A DNA stretch of 64,000 nucleotides, from contig CBDBVE010000009.1 in assembly GCA_965212595.1 (NCBI GenBank), positions 1-64,000 of the forward strand, in the 5' to 3' direction. Within the stretch, counting starts at the first letter, position 1. Every line of letters begins with the position of its first letter. The notes beneath the pieces were generated by a model, which was given only the letters and a program-made list of their open reading frames with translations, had not been told where the DNA came from and did not search any database. Position numbers and translations under genes: made by a program. This document shows, piece after piece, positions 30,388 to 38,766 of the stretch. Origin of the DNA: Poritiphilus sp965212595. Its GTDB lineage: Bacteria; Bacteroidota; Bacteroidia; Flavobacteriales; Flavobacteriaceae.

Positions 30388-31332
30388 ATGCACAGAAGAT
30401 TATTAACTCTAATACTGTTGTTGGGTGTATTGGCCTCAAATGCCCAGGAGCTTACGCTGCCCCAGCTTTCCCAGTACCTGGCAGACAATCCTTTTGTCAT
30501 GTCTCCTACCTATGCCGGAATTGGAGATCATGTTAAAATTAGGATCAACGGACTTACACAGTGGGTTGGGATAGAAGATGCCCCTGACACACAATCTTTG
30601 GCGGCAGATGCACGTATCGGAAACAAATCTGGTTTGGGAATGTTGCTCTACAACGACAGCAATGGTGAAACCAAGCAGCGTGGAGCTCGTGTCTCTTTTG
30701 CCCACCACCTGACGCTAGATAGGTATGACGATGAGTTTCTGTCTTTCGGTATTTCTTACAATTTCAACCAGTTTAGGATAGACATAGAAAATTTTGATAG
30801 CCCAGACCCCAGTGTTACTGATGACCGCGCTACAACAAACCACAATTTTGATGTAGGTGTTCTTTACAGATACGATAAATTCTATTTTAGTGTAAACGCC
30901 TCTAACCTTTTAGATAAAGATCTTTCCAATTTCAATCCGGTTTTTGAACCTAACCGTTTGAGGAATTATTATATCTATAGCGGCTATCGTTATACCAAAA
31001 ATAAAAACAGTCGTTTAGAGATCGAGCCTTCTGTCTTTTTTCAATGGTTTGAAAGTGATGGCAGGTCTGTTACCGACCTGAATACCAAATTCAGATGGTA
31101 CGATTTTGAAGATTACTACTATGCCGGGGTAACCTACCGTTTCTTGAATGACCAAATTGGAGATCCGCTTTATATCGCGCCGATAATTGGTCTTAAAAAG
31201 AGCAATTTTTATTTTGGCTACTCCTATCAGATTATCCTTAATGAAATTCTTGGTTTCAGTACAGGTACCCATGTGGTTACCTTGGGGGTAGATCTGTTTC
31301 AGGGGCTTAGTAATTGTCGTTGTACGTACTAG
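30388..31332 (+). CDS. sprF: SprF, PorP/SprF family T9SS partner of SprB
   Basis: The 314-residue outer membrane protein has a signal peptide (about 1-19, ending SNA|Q) and the family opening LPQLSQYLADNPFVMSPTYAGIGD, followed by alternating beta strands to a C-terminal barrel. Length is normal for PorP/SprF. In F. johnsoniae SprF is needed for secretion or attachment of SprB but not of other T9SS cargo, and it lies directly after sprB as it does here (20 bp gap). A weak hairpin (CCCC at 31374-31377 with GGGG at 31387-31390, then a T-rich stretch) may end the operon. Confidence 0.9.
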   Translation: MHRRLLTLILLLGVLASNAQELTLPQLSQYLADNPFVMSPTYAGIGDHVKIRINGLTQWVGIEDAPDTQSLAADARIGNKSGLGMLLYNDSNGETKQRGARVSFAHHLTLDRYDDEFLSFGISYNFNQFRIDIENFDSPDPSVTDDRATTNHNFDVGVLYRYDKFYFSVNASNLLDKDLSNFNPVFEPNRLRNYYIYSGYRYTKNKNSRLEIEPSVFFQWFESDGRSVTDLNTKFRWYDFEDYYYAGVTYRFLNDQIGDPLYIAPIIGLKKSNFYFGYSYQIILNEILGFSTGTHVVTLGVDLFQGLSNCRCTY

Positions 31333-31404
31333 ACAAGCATTATACTTCAACGATTTCCCTAACTTCTTTTCTTCCCCTGCTTTTGTGGGGTGAATTGTTT
31401 TCTT

Positions 31405-31436
31405 AGATTGCAGCTGATTTCAAAAAACCGCAATCT
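31405..31436 (+). promoter_or_regulatory. Inverted repeat abutting the folB start codon
   Basis: AGATTGC at 31405-31411 and GCAATCT at 31430-31436 form a perfect 7 bp stem with an 18 nt loop that ends on the base before the GTG start. It could be an RNA hairpin masking initiation or a protein-binding site. It could also be chance. Confidence 0.3.
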
Positions 31437-31796
31437 GTGGGTAAAATACATCTTAGCAATATTCGGCTATACGCCTATCACGGCTGCCTGGAAGAAGAAG
31501 CGCTTATCGGAAGTGATTACCGCGTGGACCTTCTGGTATCAGCAGATTTAGGCCATGCTTCTGTTTCGGATAATCTTGAGGATACTGTAGACTATGTGCA
31601 TGTCCAAAAAATTGTCAAAGAAGAAATGCACATCAGATCAAAACTACTTGAACATGTGGCAAAACGAATTTTGGATCGTATTTTCCGAGAAATCCATATG
31701 GTGAGCTCAGCAGAAGTATCCGTGTCTAAAATAAATCCGCCAATAGGCGGTGATGTGGAACAAGTTACTGTAACTCTTTCGGAAAATAGAAGCTGA
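31437..31796 (+). CDS. folB: Dihydroneopterin aldolase
   Basis: The 119-residue protein catalyses conversion of 7,8-dihydroneopterin to 6-hydroxymethyl-dihydropterin plus glycolaldehyde in folate synthesis, as a cytoplasmic oligomer. The family opening is clear (I-R-L-Y-A-Y-H-G-C-L-x-E-E, with G-S-D-Y-R-V-D-L). The LLEHVAKRI segment and the C-terminal KINPPIGG-VEQVTV strand also match the family. Length is typical (about 120). The start is GTG at 31437, because translation from it gives the family N-terminus MGKI and there is no in-frame ATG beside it. It lies 104 bp after sprF and just before tRNA-Cys; no functional link with gliding is expected. Confidence 0.93.
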   Translation: MGKIHLSNIRLYAYHGCLEEEALIGSDYRVDLLVSADLGHASVSDNLEDTVDYVHVQKIVKEEMHIRSKLLEHVAKRILDRIFREIHMVSSAEVSVSKINPPIGGDVEQVTVTLSENRS

Positions 31797-31826
31797 TTTT
31801 TCTTTTTTCATCGTACTAAAAAGCAG

Positions 31827-31834
31827 TACATTTG
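31827..31834 (+). promoter_or_regulatory. -7 element for tRNA-Cys
   Basis: TACATTTG is an exact TAnnTTTG match ending 11 bp before the tRNA. Upstream, about 20 bp away, is only a T-run instead of TTTG. Confidence 0.5.
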
Positions 31835-31845
31835 CAGGATAAAAT

Positions 31846-31916
31846 GGCATCGTGGCCGAGTGGCTAGGCACAGCTCTGCAAAAGCTTGTACAGCGGTTCG
31901 AATCCGCTCGATGCCT
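31846..31916 (+). tRNA. tRNA-Cys (GCA)
   Basis: The acceptor stem is GGCATCG at 31846-31852 with CGATGCC at 31909-31915. The T-arm is AGCGGTTCGAATCCGCT, the D-arm GCCGAGTGGCTAGGC, and the anticodon GCA sits at 31878-31880 in loop CTGCAAA. The top pair of the anticodon stem is mismatched. The discriminator is T at 31916, as expected for tRNA-Cys, and CCA is not encoded. Confidence 0.95.
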
Positions 31917-31919
31917 CTT

Positions 31920-31956
31920 ACCCTCCTTCTCTCAGAGAGCTATGGAGGGTTTTTTA
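31920..31956 (+). terminator. Terminator after tRNA-Cys
   Basis: ACCCTCC at 31920-31926 pairs with GGAGGGT at 31944-31950, with an inner CTCTCAGAGAG stem-loop, followed by six T residues. It reaches the stop codon of the convergent LysE-type gene. Confidence 0.82.
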
Positions 31957-32631
31957 TTCCCTTATCTTTTCAATTCGCTCTATACCTTCCTGGATATTTA
32001 GTCGATCTTTGGGTAAAAAACCTTTTACGATAAAAACCAGGCCGCAGATCACCAATACGATGCCCAATCCCTTTTTAGCCAGTAGTATCCTTTCCCTTGT
32101 CAGTTTTCTTTTCAATTGCTTGGCAAGTAAAATTTTAAAAATATCGGTAATAAGATAGGCGGAAAGCATGGCCGAAAAGAAGATTATGATCCGCCTTGGT
32201 TCATTGTCAAGACTAGGGCCCACCACAATTATTACTCCAAGCCAAAATACAAGGACTCCTATGTTTATAAAATTCAAAAGAAACCCTTTGATAAAAAGGC
32301 TGAGATAGCCTCCTTTTTTTGCCTTCAGTTGTGGGTTTTGACTTTTCTGATCTTTCTTAAAGAAGGTTGTAATTCCATAAACCAGTAAAATTACTCCTCC
32401 AAACACATAAAGCCCTGGTTGATTGCTAAGGTTTTCTAGTAGTTGTGAACTACTGAAGTATGCTATGAAAAGAAAAAGTATATCGGCAATAATCACACCC
32501 AGATCGAAGACTAATCCTGCTCTAAATCCTTTAGTCGCACTGGTTTCAAGAAGAACAAAAAATACTGGCCCAATAACAAAACTCAAAAAGAATCCAAGAG
32601 GAATTGCGGCTTGTATATCGTCTAACATCAA
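31954..32631 (-). CDS. LysE/RhtB-type amino acid exporter-like membrane protein
   Basis: The 225-residue protein has six or so hydrophobic segments. The N-terminus AIPLGFFLSFVIGPVFFVLLETSATKGFRAGL carries the P-G-P-type signature region of the LysE family, which exports basic or neutral amino acids through the inner membrane. A Lys/Gln-rich cytoplasmic loop near residues 90-110 separates the halves. The ATG at 32631 is followed by another at 32628; either is possible. It is the last gene of a leftward run after rnr and the DUF2807 gene, 11 bp behind the latter. The substrate cannot be predicted. Confidence 0.82.
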   Translation of the reverse strand: MMLDDIQAAIPLGFFLSFVIGPVFFVLLETSATKGFRAGLVFDLGVIIADILFLFIAYFSSSQLLENLSNQPGLYVFGGVILLVYGITTFFKKDQKSQNPQLKAKKGGYLSLFIKGFLLNFINIGVLVFWLGVIIVVGPSLDNEPRRIIIFFSAMLSAYLITDIFKILLAKQLKRKLTRERILLAKKGLGIVLVICGLVFIVKGFLPKDRLNIQEGIERIEKIRE

Positions 32632-32642
32632 GTTCTCCAGTA

Positions 32643-33323
32643 TTACATTCGGGTTATTCTTCCGCCAAAAACAGTTTTCTCATCCATTTTCAAGGGATCG
32701 CCATATACTCTTACCTGACCCCCGGCCTTTACAGTAGCTTTTACATAGTCTGTAGCAAAAATTTCCGCGCTAGACCCGGCATTTACATTAACGGTGGTAA
32801 ACTTAGTTTTAAACTCCTTTCCTTTGTATTCCCCACCAGTGTTAATAAGAACATCCTGGTTATCTGACGAGCCTACAGCACGAATAATACCTCCGGTAAC
32901 CGATTTAATCAACATCTGTTCTACTCTGGCGTTGATAACCACTTCACCGCCTTCCTGCGCTTTTAATTCCAATACCGACTGTTGAATGGTTTCCTGTGAG
33001 CTTATCCGGGCATCTTCATTAACATCGATGACTACAAGAGGTTCTGTATAATAAAGGTCTATAAATGTTCTATATCCACTAAAAATCTTGTCGATTTCCA
33101 TACGAAGTTTAAGAACACCCTTGTTGTTAACAATAGCAACCTTTTTGGTATTTGCACCTGTAATTACAGCCCTGTTAACATCAGACTTAATAAGGTTTAC
33201 TGAAAGTCCGTCAAAAGCCTTTACTTCCGTAAATTTTCCAAGCTCCTGGGTGATTTTCTCATTCTGCGACCAACCAGACTCTAGTCCTATGGTCAGAAGC
33301 ACAAACCATAAAACATATTTCAT
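32643..33323 (-). CDS. Exported DUF2807 (head-GIN) beta-helix protein
   Basis: The 226-residue protein has a signal peptide (about 1-19, ending GWS|Q) and repeated short beta strands rich in Val, Ile, Gly and Asn, for example FDGLSVNLIKSD, VVINARVEQMLIKSVTGG and TTVNVNAGSSAEIFATDYVKATVKAGGQVRVYGDP. This is the pattern of the DUF2807/head-GIN domain, a periplasmic or surface beta-helix common in Bacteroidota, of unknown function. It lies 59 bp after rnr and 11 bp before the LysE-like gene, so it is probably co-transcribed. Confidence 0.83.
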   Translation of the reverse strand: MKYVLWFVLLTIGLESGWSQNEKITQELGKFTEVKAFDGLSVNLIKSDVNRAVITGANTKKVAIVNNKGVLKLRMEIDKIFSGYRTFIDLYYTEPLVVIDVNEDARISSQETIQQSVLELKAQEGGEVVINARVEQMLIKSVTGGIIRAVGSSDNQDVLINTGGEYKGKEFKTKFTTVNVNAGSSAEIFATDYVKATVKAGGQVRVYGDPLKMDEKTVFGGRITRM

Positions 33324-33382
33324 TTGCTGCGCTTTTTAGGTTTTGGTATGTTCAGTGTTTTGTAAAACAACATAATTTAACA

Positions 33383-35569
33383 TTACTCCTTCTTCCCGAT
33401 CAATGTAAAATCCAAGTGCCTTTTTATTAAATCGGTTTCCTTGACCATCACAATAACTTCTTCTCCTAATTGATAGAATTTCCCGCTACGCTCTCCGAAA
33501 ATAGCATATTGTCGTTCGTCAAAGGTATAATAATCATCTTTTATATCTCTTATCCTAACCATTCCTTCACACTTGTTAGCAATGATCTCAACGTAAATTC
33601 CCCATTCTGTTACTCCAGAAATTACCCCAACAAACTCTTCGTCCTTATGGGTTTCCATAAACTTAATTTGCATGTACTTCACAGAGTCGCGCTCCGCATT
33701 GGCCGCCAGGTTTTCCATATTGGAAGAGTGCCTGCATTTTTCTTCATAGGCCTCTGCATTTACAGTTTTGCCGCCATCCAGATAATGTTGTAGAAGTCTA
33801 TGCGCCATAACATCGGGATATCGTCTGATAGGAGAGGTAAAATGAGAATAATACTCGAAAGCCAAACCATAGTGTCCTATATTTTCGACTGTATAAATTG
33901 CCTTACTCATACTCCTAACCGCCAGGGTATCTACAAGGTTCTGTTCTTTTTGCCCCTTTACGTCCTCGAGAAGCTTGTTTAGAGAGTCGCTAATCGTTCT
34001 TTTGTTCCTAAAGTTAAGTTGGTGTCCAAAACGTGAAACAATCCCGTTTAAAGCCATTAATTTCTCTTCATCAGGTTCGTCGTGAACTCTGTAAATAAAT
34101 GTCTTTTCCGGTTTTTGTTTTCCAATGAATTCTGCTACCTTTTTATTAGCTAATAACATAAATTCTTCAATAAGTTTATTAGCCTCTTTTGCTTCTTTGA
34201 AATAAACCCCTTCGGGTTCGTTGTCTTTATTGAGGCGAAATTTCACCTCTACTTTGTCAAAAGAGATCGCCCCGGAAAACATACGGTCTTTGCGCATAAT
34301 TTGTGCAAGCCGGTTTAATTCTGTAATCGCTTCTACAATTTCTGAAGCTACCGAATACTCCCCCGATCTGATGGATATCTTCCTGGGAATATTAGCTTGT
34401 TTTGTCTCAATAATATGCTGCGCTTCTTCATACGCAAAACGTTCATCAGAATTGATCACCGTACGTCCAAACCATTGCCCATGCAGCTTGGCGCTTTTAT
34501 CAAGTTCAAACAAGGCTGAAAACGTATATTTTTCTTCCTTTGGTCTTAAAGAGCAGGCGTTATTTGAAAGTACCTCCGGGAGCATAGGAACTACCCGGTC
34601 TACCAGATAAACAGAGGTCGCCCTTTCATAAGCTTCATCGTCTAAAATCGTATTGGGCACGACATAGTGCGACACATCCGCAATATGGATTCCTATTTCA
34701 TAATGTCCATTATCCATTTTCCTAAAAGACAGCGCATCATCGAAATCTTTAGCATCCTTTGGGTCTATTGTGAAAGTAAGCGTATTCCTTAAATCTTTCC
34801 TTTTTTCGATTTCTTCTGCTTTGATTGAGGTGTCAAGATCATTTGCATAACGCTCTACCTCAATCGGGAACTGGTAGGGGAGTCCGTATTCCGCTAAAAT
34901 CGAATGAATTTCGGTATCGTGTTCACCAGGTTTTCCCAGTACCTCAATGATCGCTCCAAAAGGAGAATCCGCATCCTCTGGCCATTCGCTCATTTGAACC
35001 AACACCTTTTCTCCGTTTTTAGCCCCTTTTATTTTATCGAATGGGATAAAGATGTCTGTATAAACCCTGAAATCGGTTGGCCGTACAAAAGCAAAGTTCT
35101 TTTGTAGGTCAACAATACCCACAAAAACTGTCTTTTTCCGCTCTACAACATTCACAACCTCTCCCTCTGCTTTTCGGGATTTACGTTTTGGATATGTAAA
35201 AACCTCAACGATATCGCCATGAAATGCTTTTCCAAGCTTTTGCCCTGGAATAAAAATATCTTCCTCCATTCCTTCGACAATGACATAAGCATTGCCTCTC
35301 ATCGTAATATCGATGCGGCCGGTATGTAGGGTTTTTACAGAAAGTGCCCTATATCTGCCTCGAGTTTCCTGTTGTATGCGCTTTTTTTCATTGAGTTGAC
35401 CCAGGCGCTTGATAATCATATTTCTGCCCTCTGTATCAACGATCTGAAGTTTAGATGCTATTTGTTTATAGTTGAAGCTTTTTTTTGGTTCTTTTTCGAG
35501 TACTGTGAAGATGCCTCTTGTAATTTCATTCTTTCTGTGATTTTTAGCCCTCTTCTTCTTCTTTGACAT
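33383..35569 (-). CDS. rnr: Ribonuclease R (3'-5' exoribonuclease)
   Basis: The 728-residue enzyme degrades structured RNA from the 3' end in the cytoplasm. It begins with a basic Lys-rich tail and winged-helix region (about 1-70). Cold-shock type OB domains follow to about 240. The RNB catalytic domain has the acidic cluster D269-P-K-D272-A-K-D275-F-D277-D278, and an S1 domain lies at about 640-725. Length and order fit RNase R (VacB), and the S1 domain sequence is intact. It faces away from a 600 bp AT-rich spacer and heads a leftward run with the DUF2807 and LysE-like genes. Confidence 0.96.
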   Translation of the reverse strand: MSKKKKRAKNHRKNEITRGIFTVLEKEPKKSFNYKQIASKLQIVDTEGRNMIIKRLGQLNEKKRIQQETRGRYRALSVKTLHTGRIDITMRGNAYVIVEGMEEDIFIPGQKLGKAFHGDIVEVFTYPKRKSRKAEGEVVNVVERKKTVFVGIVDLQKNFAFVRPTDFRVYTDIFIPFDKIKGAKNGEKVLVQMSEWPEDADSPFGAIIEVLGKPGEHDTEIHSILAEYGLPYQFPIEVERYANDLDTSIKAEEIEKRKDLRNTLTFTIDPKDAKDFDDALSFRKMDNGHYEIGIHIADVSHYVVPNTILDDEAYERATSVYLVDRVVPMLPEVLSNNACSLRPKEEKYTFSALFELDKSAKLHGQWFGRTVINSDERFAYEEAQHIIETKQANIPRKISIRSGEYSVASEIVEAITELNRLAQIMRKDRMFSGAISFDKVEVKFRLNKDNEPEGVYFKEAKEANKLIEEFMLLANKKVAEFIGKQKPEKTFIYRVHDEPDEEKLMALNGIVSRFGHQLNFRNKRTISDSLNKLLEDVKGQKEQNLVDTLAVRSMSKAIYTVENIGHYGLAFEYYSHFTSPIRRYPDVMAHRLLQHYLDGGKTVNAEAYEEKCRHSSNMENLAANAERDSVKYMQIKFMETHKDEEFVGVISGVTEWGIYVEIIANKCEGMVRIRDIKDDYYTFDERQYAIFGERSGKFYQLGEEVIVMVKETDLIKRHLDFTLIGKKE

Positions 35570-36169
35570 GCATTTTTATTTGAGGTGAAAAGTACAAATT
35601 ATAATTCAGAGCAATGTTCCCATCATTTTAACTTTTTAGATCGTTTTGAACTGTTATTAACAACTAACATATATATACCTTTCTTTTTATTTATTTTAAA
35701 ACAATTTTGTCTATTATGATTGTCTGTTAATAGTGAAGATAAAAGTTGATTGAAAAATTTGCTTTGAACCGAAACAAAATTTTATCGACATTTTTTACTG
35801 CTTTGTTTGTTTTAAGAATCAAACAATTACATCTTTTATTAACGCATCTTAATAACCACTATCAACATTCATTTTTTGATAAGTTAAGCATGAGAAATTG
35901 TTAACTTGTGGTATGTGATGCTCTGATATCTTGCTATTAAATTTTAAGAAGTTTGGTCTTATTTTTCGAAATGGTTTTATAAGGGCAAACTTTTCACGAA
36001 ATAAAAAAAAATCACTGAATTCTTATTCAAAGACTTTTAACAAATTCGTAAATTCGTAAATGATTCATTGTAAGGACATTAAACAAGCTTAAAAATATAG
36101 AATGTTAATAAGCCGTTCTGTAACTATAGCTACCGTATTTGTACCTTTGTTATGCTAATATTTTAGAAA
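35570..36169. other. 600 bp AT-rich spacer between divergent rnr and rpiB
   Basis: No coding frame is convincing on either strand. The DNA is visibly richer in A and T than the genes around it, with poly-A and poly-T tracts, repeated TTAACAA-like words and a short direct repeat ATTCGTAA-ATTCGTAA around 36045-36060. I found no good DnaA box (TTATCCACA) and no tRNA-like fold. It must hold the rnr and rpiB promoters. Confidence 0.6.
36142..36149 (+). promoter_or_regulatory. Candidate -7 element for rpiB
   Basis: TACCTTTG matches TAnnTTTG exactly and ends 20 bp before the rpiB ATG. The -33 position holds only TCTG (36117-36120, 21 bp spacer). Confidence 0.45.
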
Positions 36170-36601
36170 ATGAAAATATCCATTGGAAATGATCATGCCG
36201 GAACAGAGTATAAGTTAGCCGTTCTGGGACTTTTGAAATCAATGAACATCGAAGTAAATAACCATGGTACTGATGGTACTGATAGTGTAGACTATCCTGA
36301 TTTTATACATCCTGTTGCCAGCGATGTAGAGAGCGGAGATGTTGATTTTGGAATTATCATTTGTGGAAGTGGTAATGGCGCATCAATGACTGCCAATAAA
36401 CACCAAAAGATAAGGGCTGCACTCTGTTGGAATAAAGAGATCGTAGCTTTAGCAAGAGAGCACAATGATGCGAATATCTTAAGTCTTCCTGCCAGGTTTG
36501 TCGCTTTACCCCAAGCTTTGGAAATGGTAAAAACATTCTTGAATACCGAGTTTGCAGGAGGCAGACATGAAAGACGGGTCGAAAAAATACCCTGTGCCTG
36601 A
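36170..36601 (+). CDS. rpiB: Ribose-5-phosphate isomerase B
   Basis: The 143-residue protein interconverts ribose 5-phosphate and ribulose 5-phosphate in the pentose phosphate pathway. The N-terminus KISIGNDHAGTEYK, the VDYPDFIHPVA segment and the active-site loop IICGSGNG with the catalytic Cys at residue 65 are typical of the RpiB/LacAB family. Length matches the family (about 145). It leads a rightward run of four genes, with a 72 bp gap to the CDF transporter. LacA/LacB-type specificity is unlikely without galactose genes nearby. Confidence 0.94.
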   Translation: MKISIGNDHAGTEYKLAVLGLLKSMNIEVNNHGTDGTDSVDYPDFIHPVASDVESGDVDFGIIICGSGNGASMTANKHQKIRAALCWNKEIVALAREHNDANILSLPARFVALPQALEMVKTFLNTEFAGGRHERRVEKIPCA

Positions 36602-36673
36602 TACTTTTTTTCTTTGACTTACCTCATGGATGGGATGCTAAATATCATGTAAATTTGTACGAAAGCAGGTTTC

Positions 36674-37597
36674 ATGGGTCATTCGCATTCTCACAATCAT
36701 AACCATCACCACGGACATGCCGATTTAAAAGGACGAAATCTTTTTATTTCCATTTTGCTCAACGTTCTTATCACGGTGTCTCAAGTGATAGGAGGCATTA
36801 TTTCAGGAAGCCTTTCGCTTCTTTCTGACGCACTGCATAATTTTAGCGATGTACTTTCTCTTTTGGTGAGTTATATCGCCAGAAGACTCTCAAAAAAAGA
36901 AGCGTCGAGCAATAGAACATTTGGTTATAAACGCGCGGAGATCATAGCGGCTTTTGTTAATTCTGCGACATTAATGGTCGTCGCAGTAATACTGATCGTT
37001 GAGGCTGTAGAAAGGTTTGCAAACCCTCAGGAGATTGCTTCAAATCTGGTTATATGGTTGTCTTTACTGGGTATTTTAGTCAATGGCTTTAGTGTGCTTT
37101 TACTAAAGAAAAGTGCAGAAGGGAACATGAATATGAAATCGGCTTATTTACACTTACTAACCGATATGATGGCGTCTATAGCTGTTCTCATTGGCGGTCT
37201 GTTGATGAAGTTCTATGAGCTATACTGGATAGACCCTGCACTTACCGTGCTTATTGCATTGTATCTTGTTTATGTGGGCTATGACCTGCTTAGAAAGTCT
37301 ACCAGGGTGTTAATGCTGTTTACACCAGACACTATTGAGGTTAAGAAAATAGTTTCTTTGATAAGCGCCATAGATTCTGTTAAAAATGTACATCACGTGC
37401 ATATCTGGCAGTTAAATGACGATGAAGTGCATCTAGAAGCGCATATCGATTTTGATAGAGATATACATTTATCAGAGTTTGATAGAATACTAGAGGAAAT
37501 AGAAGAAGTTGTATATCACAATTTTGGCATTAATCATGTTAACATCCAACCAGAATTTGGTAAATGTGACAGCAAAAAAGTAATTGTACAGGATTAG
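36674..37597 (+). CDS. Cation diffusion facilitator (CzcD/ZitB-type metal efflux)
   Basis: The 307-residue inner membrane protein exports divalent metals, usually zinc, by proton antiport. It starts with a His-rich metal-binding tail (ten His in the first 16 residues). Six membrane helices follow, with the metal site S-D-A-L-H-N-F-S-D in the second and H-L-L-T-D-M in the fifth. The C-terminal cytoplasmic dimerisation domain (about 210-295) has HHVHIWQLNDDEVHLEAHI. All family features are intact. It ends 4 bp before the acetyltransferase start. The exact metal cannot be read from sequence. Confidence 0.93.
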   Translation: MGHSHSHNHNHHHGHADLKGRNLFISILLNVLITVSQVIGGIISGSLSLLSDALHNFSDVLSLLVSYIARRLSKKEASSNRTFGYKRAEIIAAFVNSATLMVVAVILIVEAVERFANPQEIASNLVIWLSLLGILVNGFSVLLLKKSAEGNMNMKSAYLHLLTDMMASIAVLIGGLLMKFYELYWIDPALTVLIALYLVYVGYDLLRKSTRVLMLFTPDTIEVKKIVSLISAIDSVKNVHHVHIWQLNDDEVHLEAHIDFDRDIHLSEFDRILEEIEEVVYHNFGINHVNIQPEFGKCDSKKVIVQD

Positions 37598-37601
37598 GCC
37601 T

Positions 37602-38045
37602 ATGATAGTTGAAGCAAAAGAATTTCAAGATCTTTCATTGCAGGAATTATACGCAATACTTCAATTGCGCAGTGCGGTGTTTGTAGTGGAGCAAGATTGC
37701 GTTTACCAAGACATAGATGGCAAAGACAATAAGGCGCTTCATATATTGGGTAAAAAAGAAGGGGTACTAGTGGCTTATACACGAATATTTGCTCCAGGAG
37801 ATTACGCAGACTTGTCAAGCATTGGTAGGGTCGTAGTAAATGAAGCAGATCGGAAATACGGCTATGGGAAAGTAATAATGGAGGAATCTATTAAAAAGGC
37901 AATAATGCGCTACAAGGTATCTAAAATAGAAGTGTCTGCGCAAACCTATCTTTTAAAATTTTATAAAGAATTGGGTTTTGTGGAGGAAGGAAAGGAATAT
38001 CTCGAAGACGGGATACCGCATATTAGAATGATACTTACTTCTTAA
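37602..38045 (+). CDS. elaA: ElaA-like GNAT N-acetyltransferase
   Basis: The 147-residue protein closely follows the E. coli ElaA pattern: L-Y-A-I-L-Q-L-R-S-A-V-F-V-V-E-Q-D-C near the N-terminus, then YQDIDGKD, a GRVVV strand with an RKYGYGKVIM acetyl-CoA loop, FYKELGF, and the EDGIPHIRM ending. ElaA is a GNAT enzyme whose substrate is unknown. I chose ATG 37602; a TTG at 37584 would extend it six residues into the CDF gene without family support. It sits between the CDF gene and the PP-loop gene with 4 and 13 bp gaps. Confidence 0.88.
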   Translation: MIVEAKEFQDLSLQELYAILQLRSAVFVVEQDCVYQDIDGKDNKALHILGKKEGVLVAYTRIFAPGDYADLSSIGRVVVNEADRKYGYGKVIMEESIKKAIMRYKVSKIEVSAQTYLLKFYKELGFVEEGKEYLEDGIPHIRMILTS

Positions 38046-38058
38046 TTTAAATATAGTA

Positions 38059-38766
38059 TTGAGCGATAGAGCATATTTTAGTTGGAGTTCGGGCAAAGAT
38101 GCTTCTCTGGCATTATACTGGCTGAAACAGAAAAAACATTTAAATATTGATAAGTTGATAACCACCATAAACTCTTATTATGGCAGGGTATCGATGCATG
38201 GGCTAAGAACAGAGCTATTAGAAAAACAGACGCAATCTATTGGAATTTCTTTAGATACTATTGCCCTGCCGCAGCAACCTACAATGGAAGAATACGAGCT
38301 TGCGATGAAGGGCAAGCTAGAACTCTTGCAATCTGAAGGGTATACGCGATGCGGCTTTGGGGATATATTTCTTGAAGACCTGCGCGAATACCGGGAAAAA
38401 CAACTAAAACCGTTCAACATTCAGGCTGTTTTCCCGCTTTGGAAAAAAGACACGAAACAACTTTTAGAAGAATTTATAAATCTTGGATTCAAAGCTGTTG
38501 TTATCTGCCTTAAATCTGATGCATTGGACGCTTCATTTTTAGGTCGCGAAATTGACAGGGATTTTATTTCCGATTTACCCAAGAATGTGGATCCCTGTGG
38601 AGAAAATGGAGAATTTCACACCTTTTGTTTTGATGGGCCCATTTTTTCAGAGCCCATCGCATTTACCCTGGGCGAATCTGTATTTAGAGAATACAAGAAC
38701 CCAGACAGGGACGTAGATAACAGCCAAATGGGTTTTTGGTTTTGTGATCTTTTACCTATCACTTAA
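38059..38766 (+). CDS. PP-loop ATPase of the diphthine-ammonia ligase-like (DUF71) family
   Basis: The 235-residue protein opens with FSWSSGKDASLALYWL, an SGKDS-type PP-loop that binds ATP and forms adenylates. It also carries the family segments TINSYYGRVSMHGLR, GYTRCGFGDIFLEDLREYREK and VDPCGENGEFHTFCFDGP. In eukaryotes the related Dph6 amidates diphthine; bacteria lack diphthamide, so the bacterial role is unknown. The start is TTG at 38059; no ATG lies near and the PP-loop begins only nine residues later. Its 3' end overlaps the convergent acyl-CoA synthetase gene by 8 bp. Confidence 0.85.
   Translation: MSDRAYFSWSSGKDASLALYWLKQKKHLNIDKLITTINSYYGRVSMHGLRTELLEKQTQSIGISLDTIALPQQPTMEEYELAMKGKLELLQSEGYTRCGFGDIFLEDLREYREKQLKPFNIQAVFPLWKKDTKQLLEEFINLGFKAVVICLKSDALDASFLGREIDRDFISDLPKNVDPCGENGEFHTFCFDGPIFSEPIAFTLGESVFREYKNPDRDVDNSQMGFWFCDLLPIT

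Noticed and set aside
35570..36169. Replication origin
   Set aside because: AT-rich, but no DnaA box close to TTATCCACA was found and no dnaA or other origin marker is adjacent.
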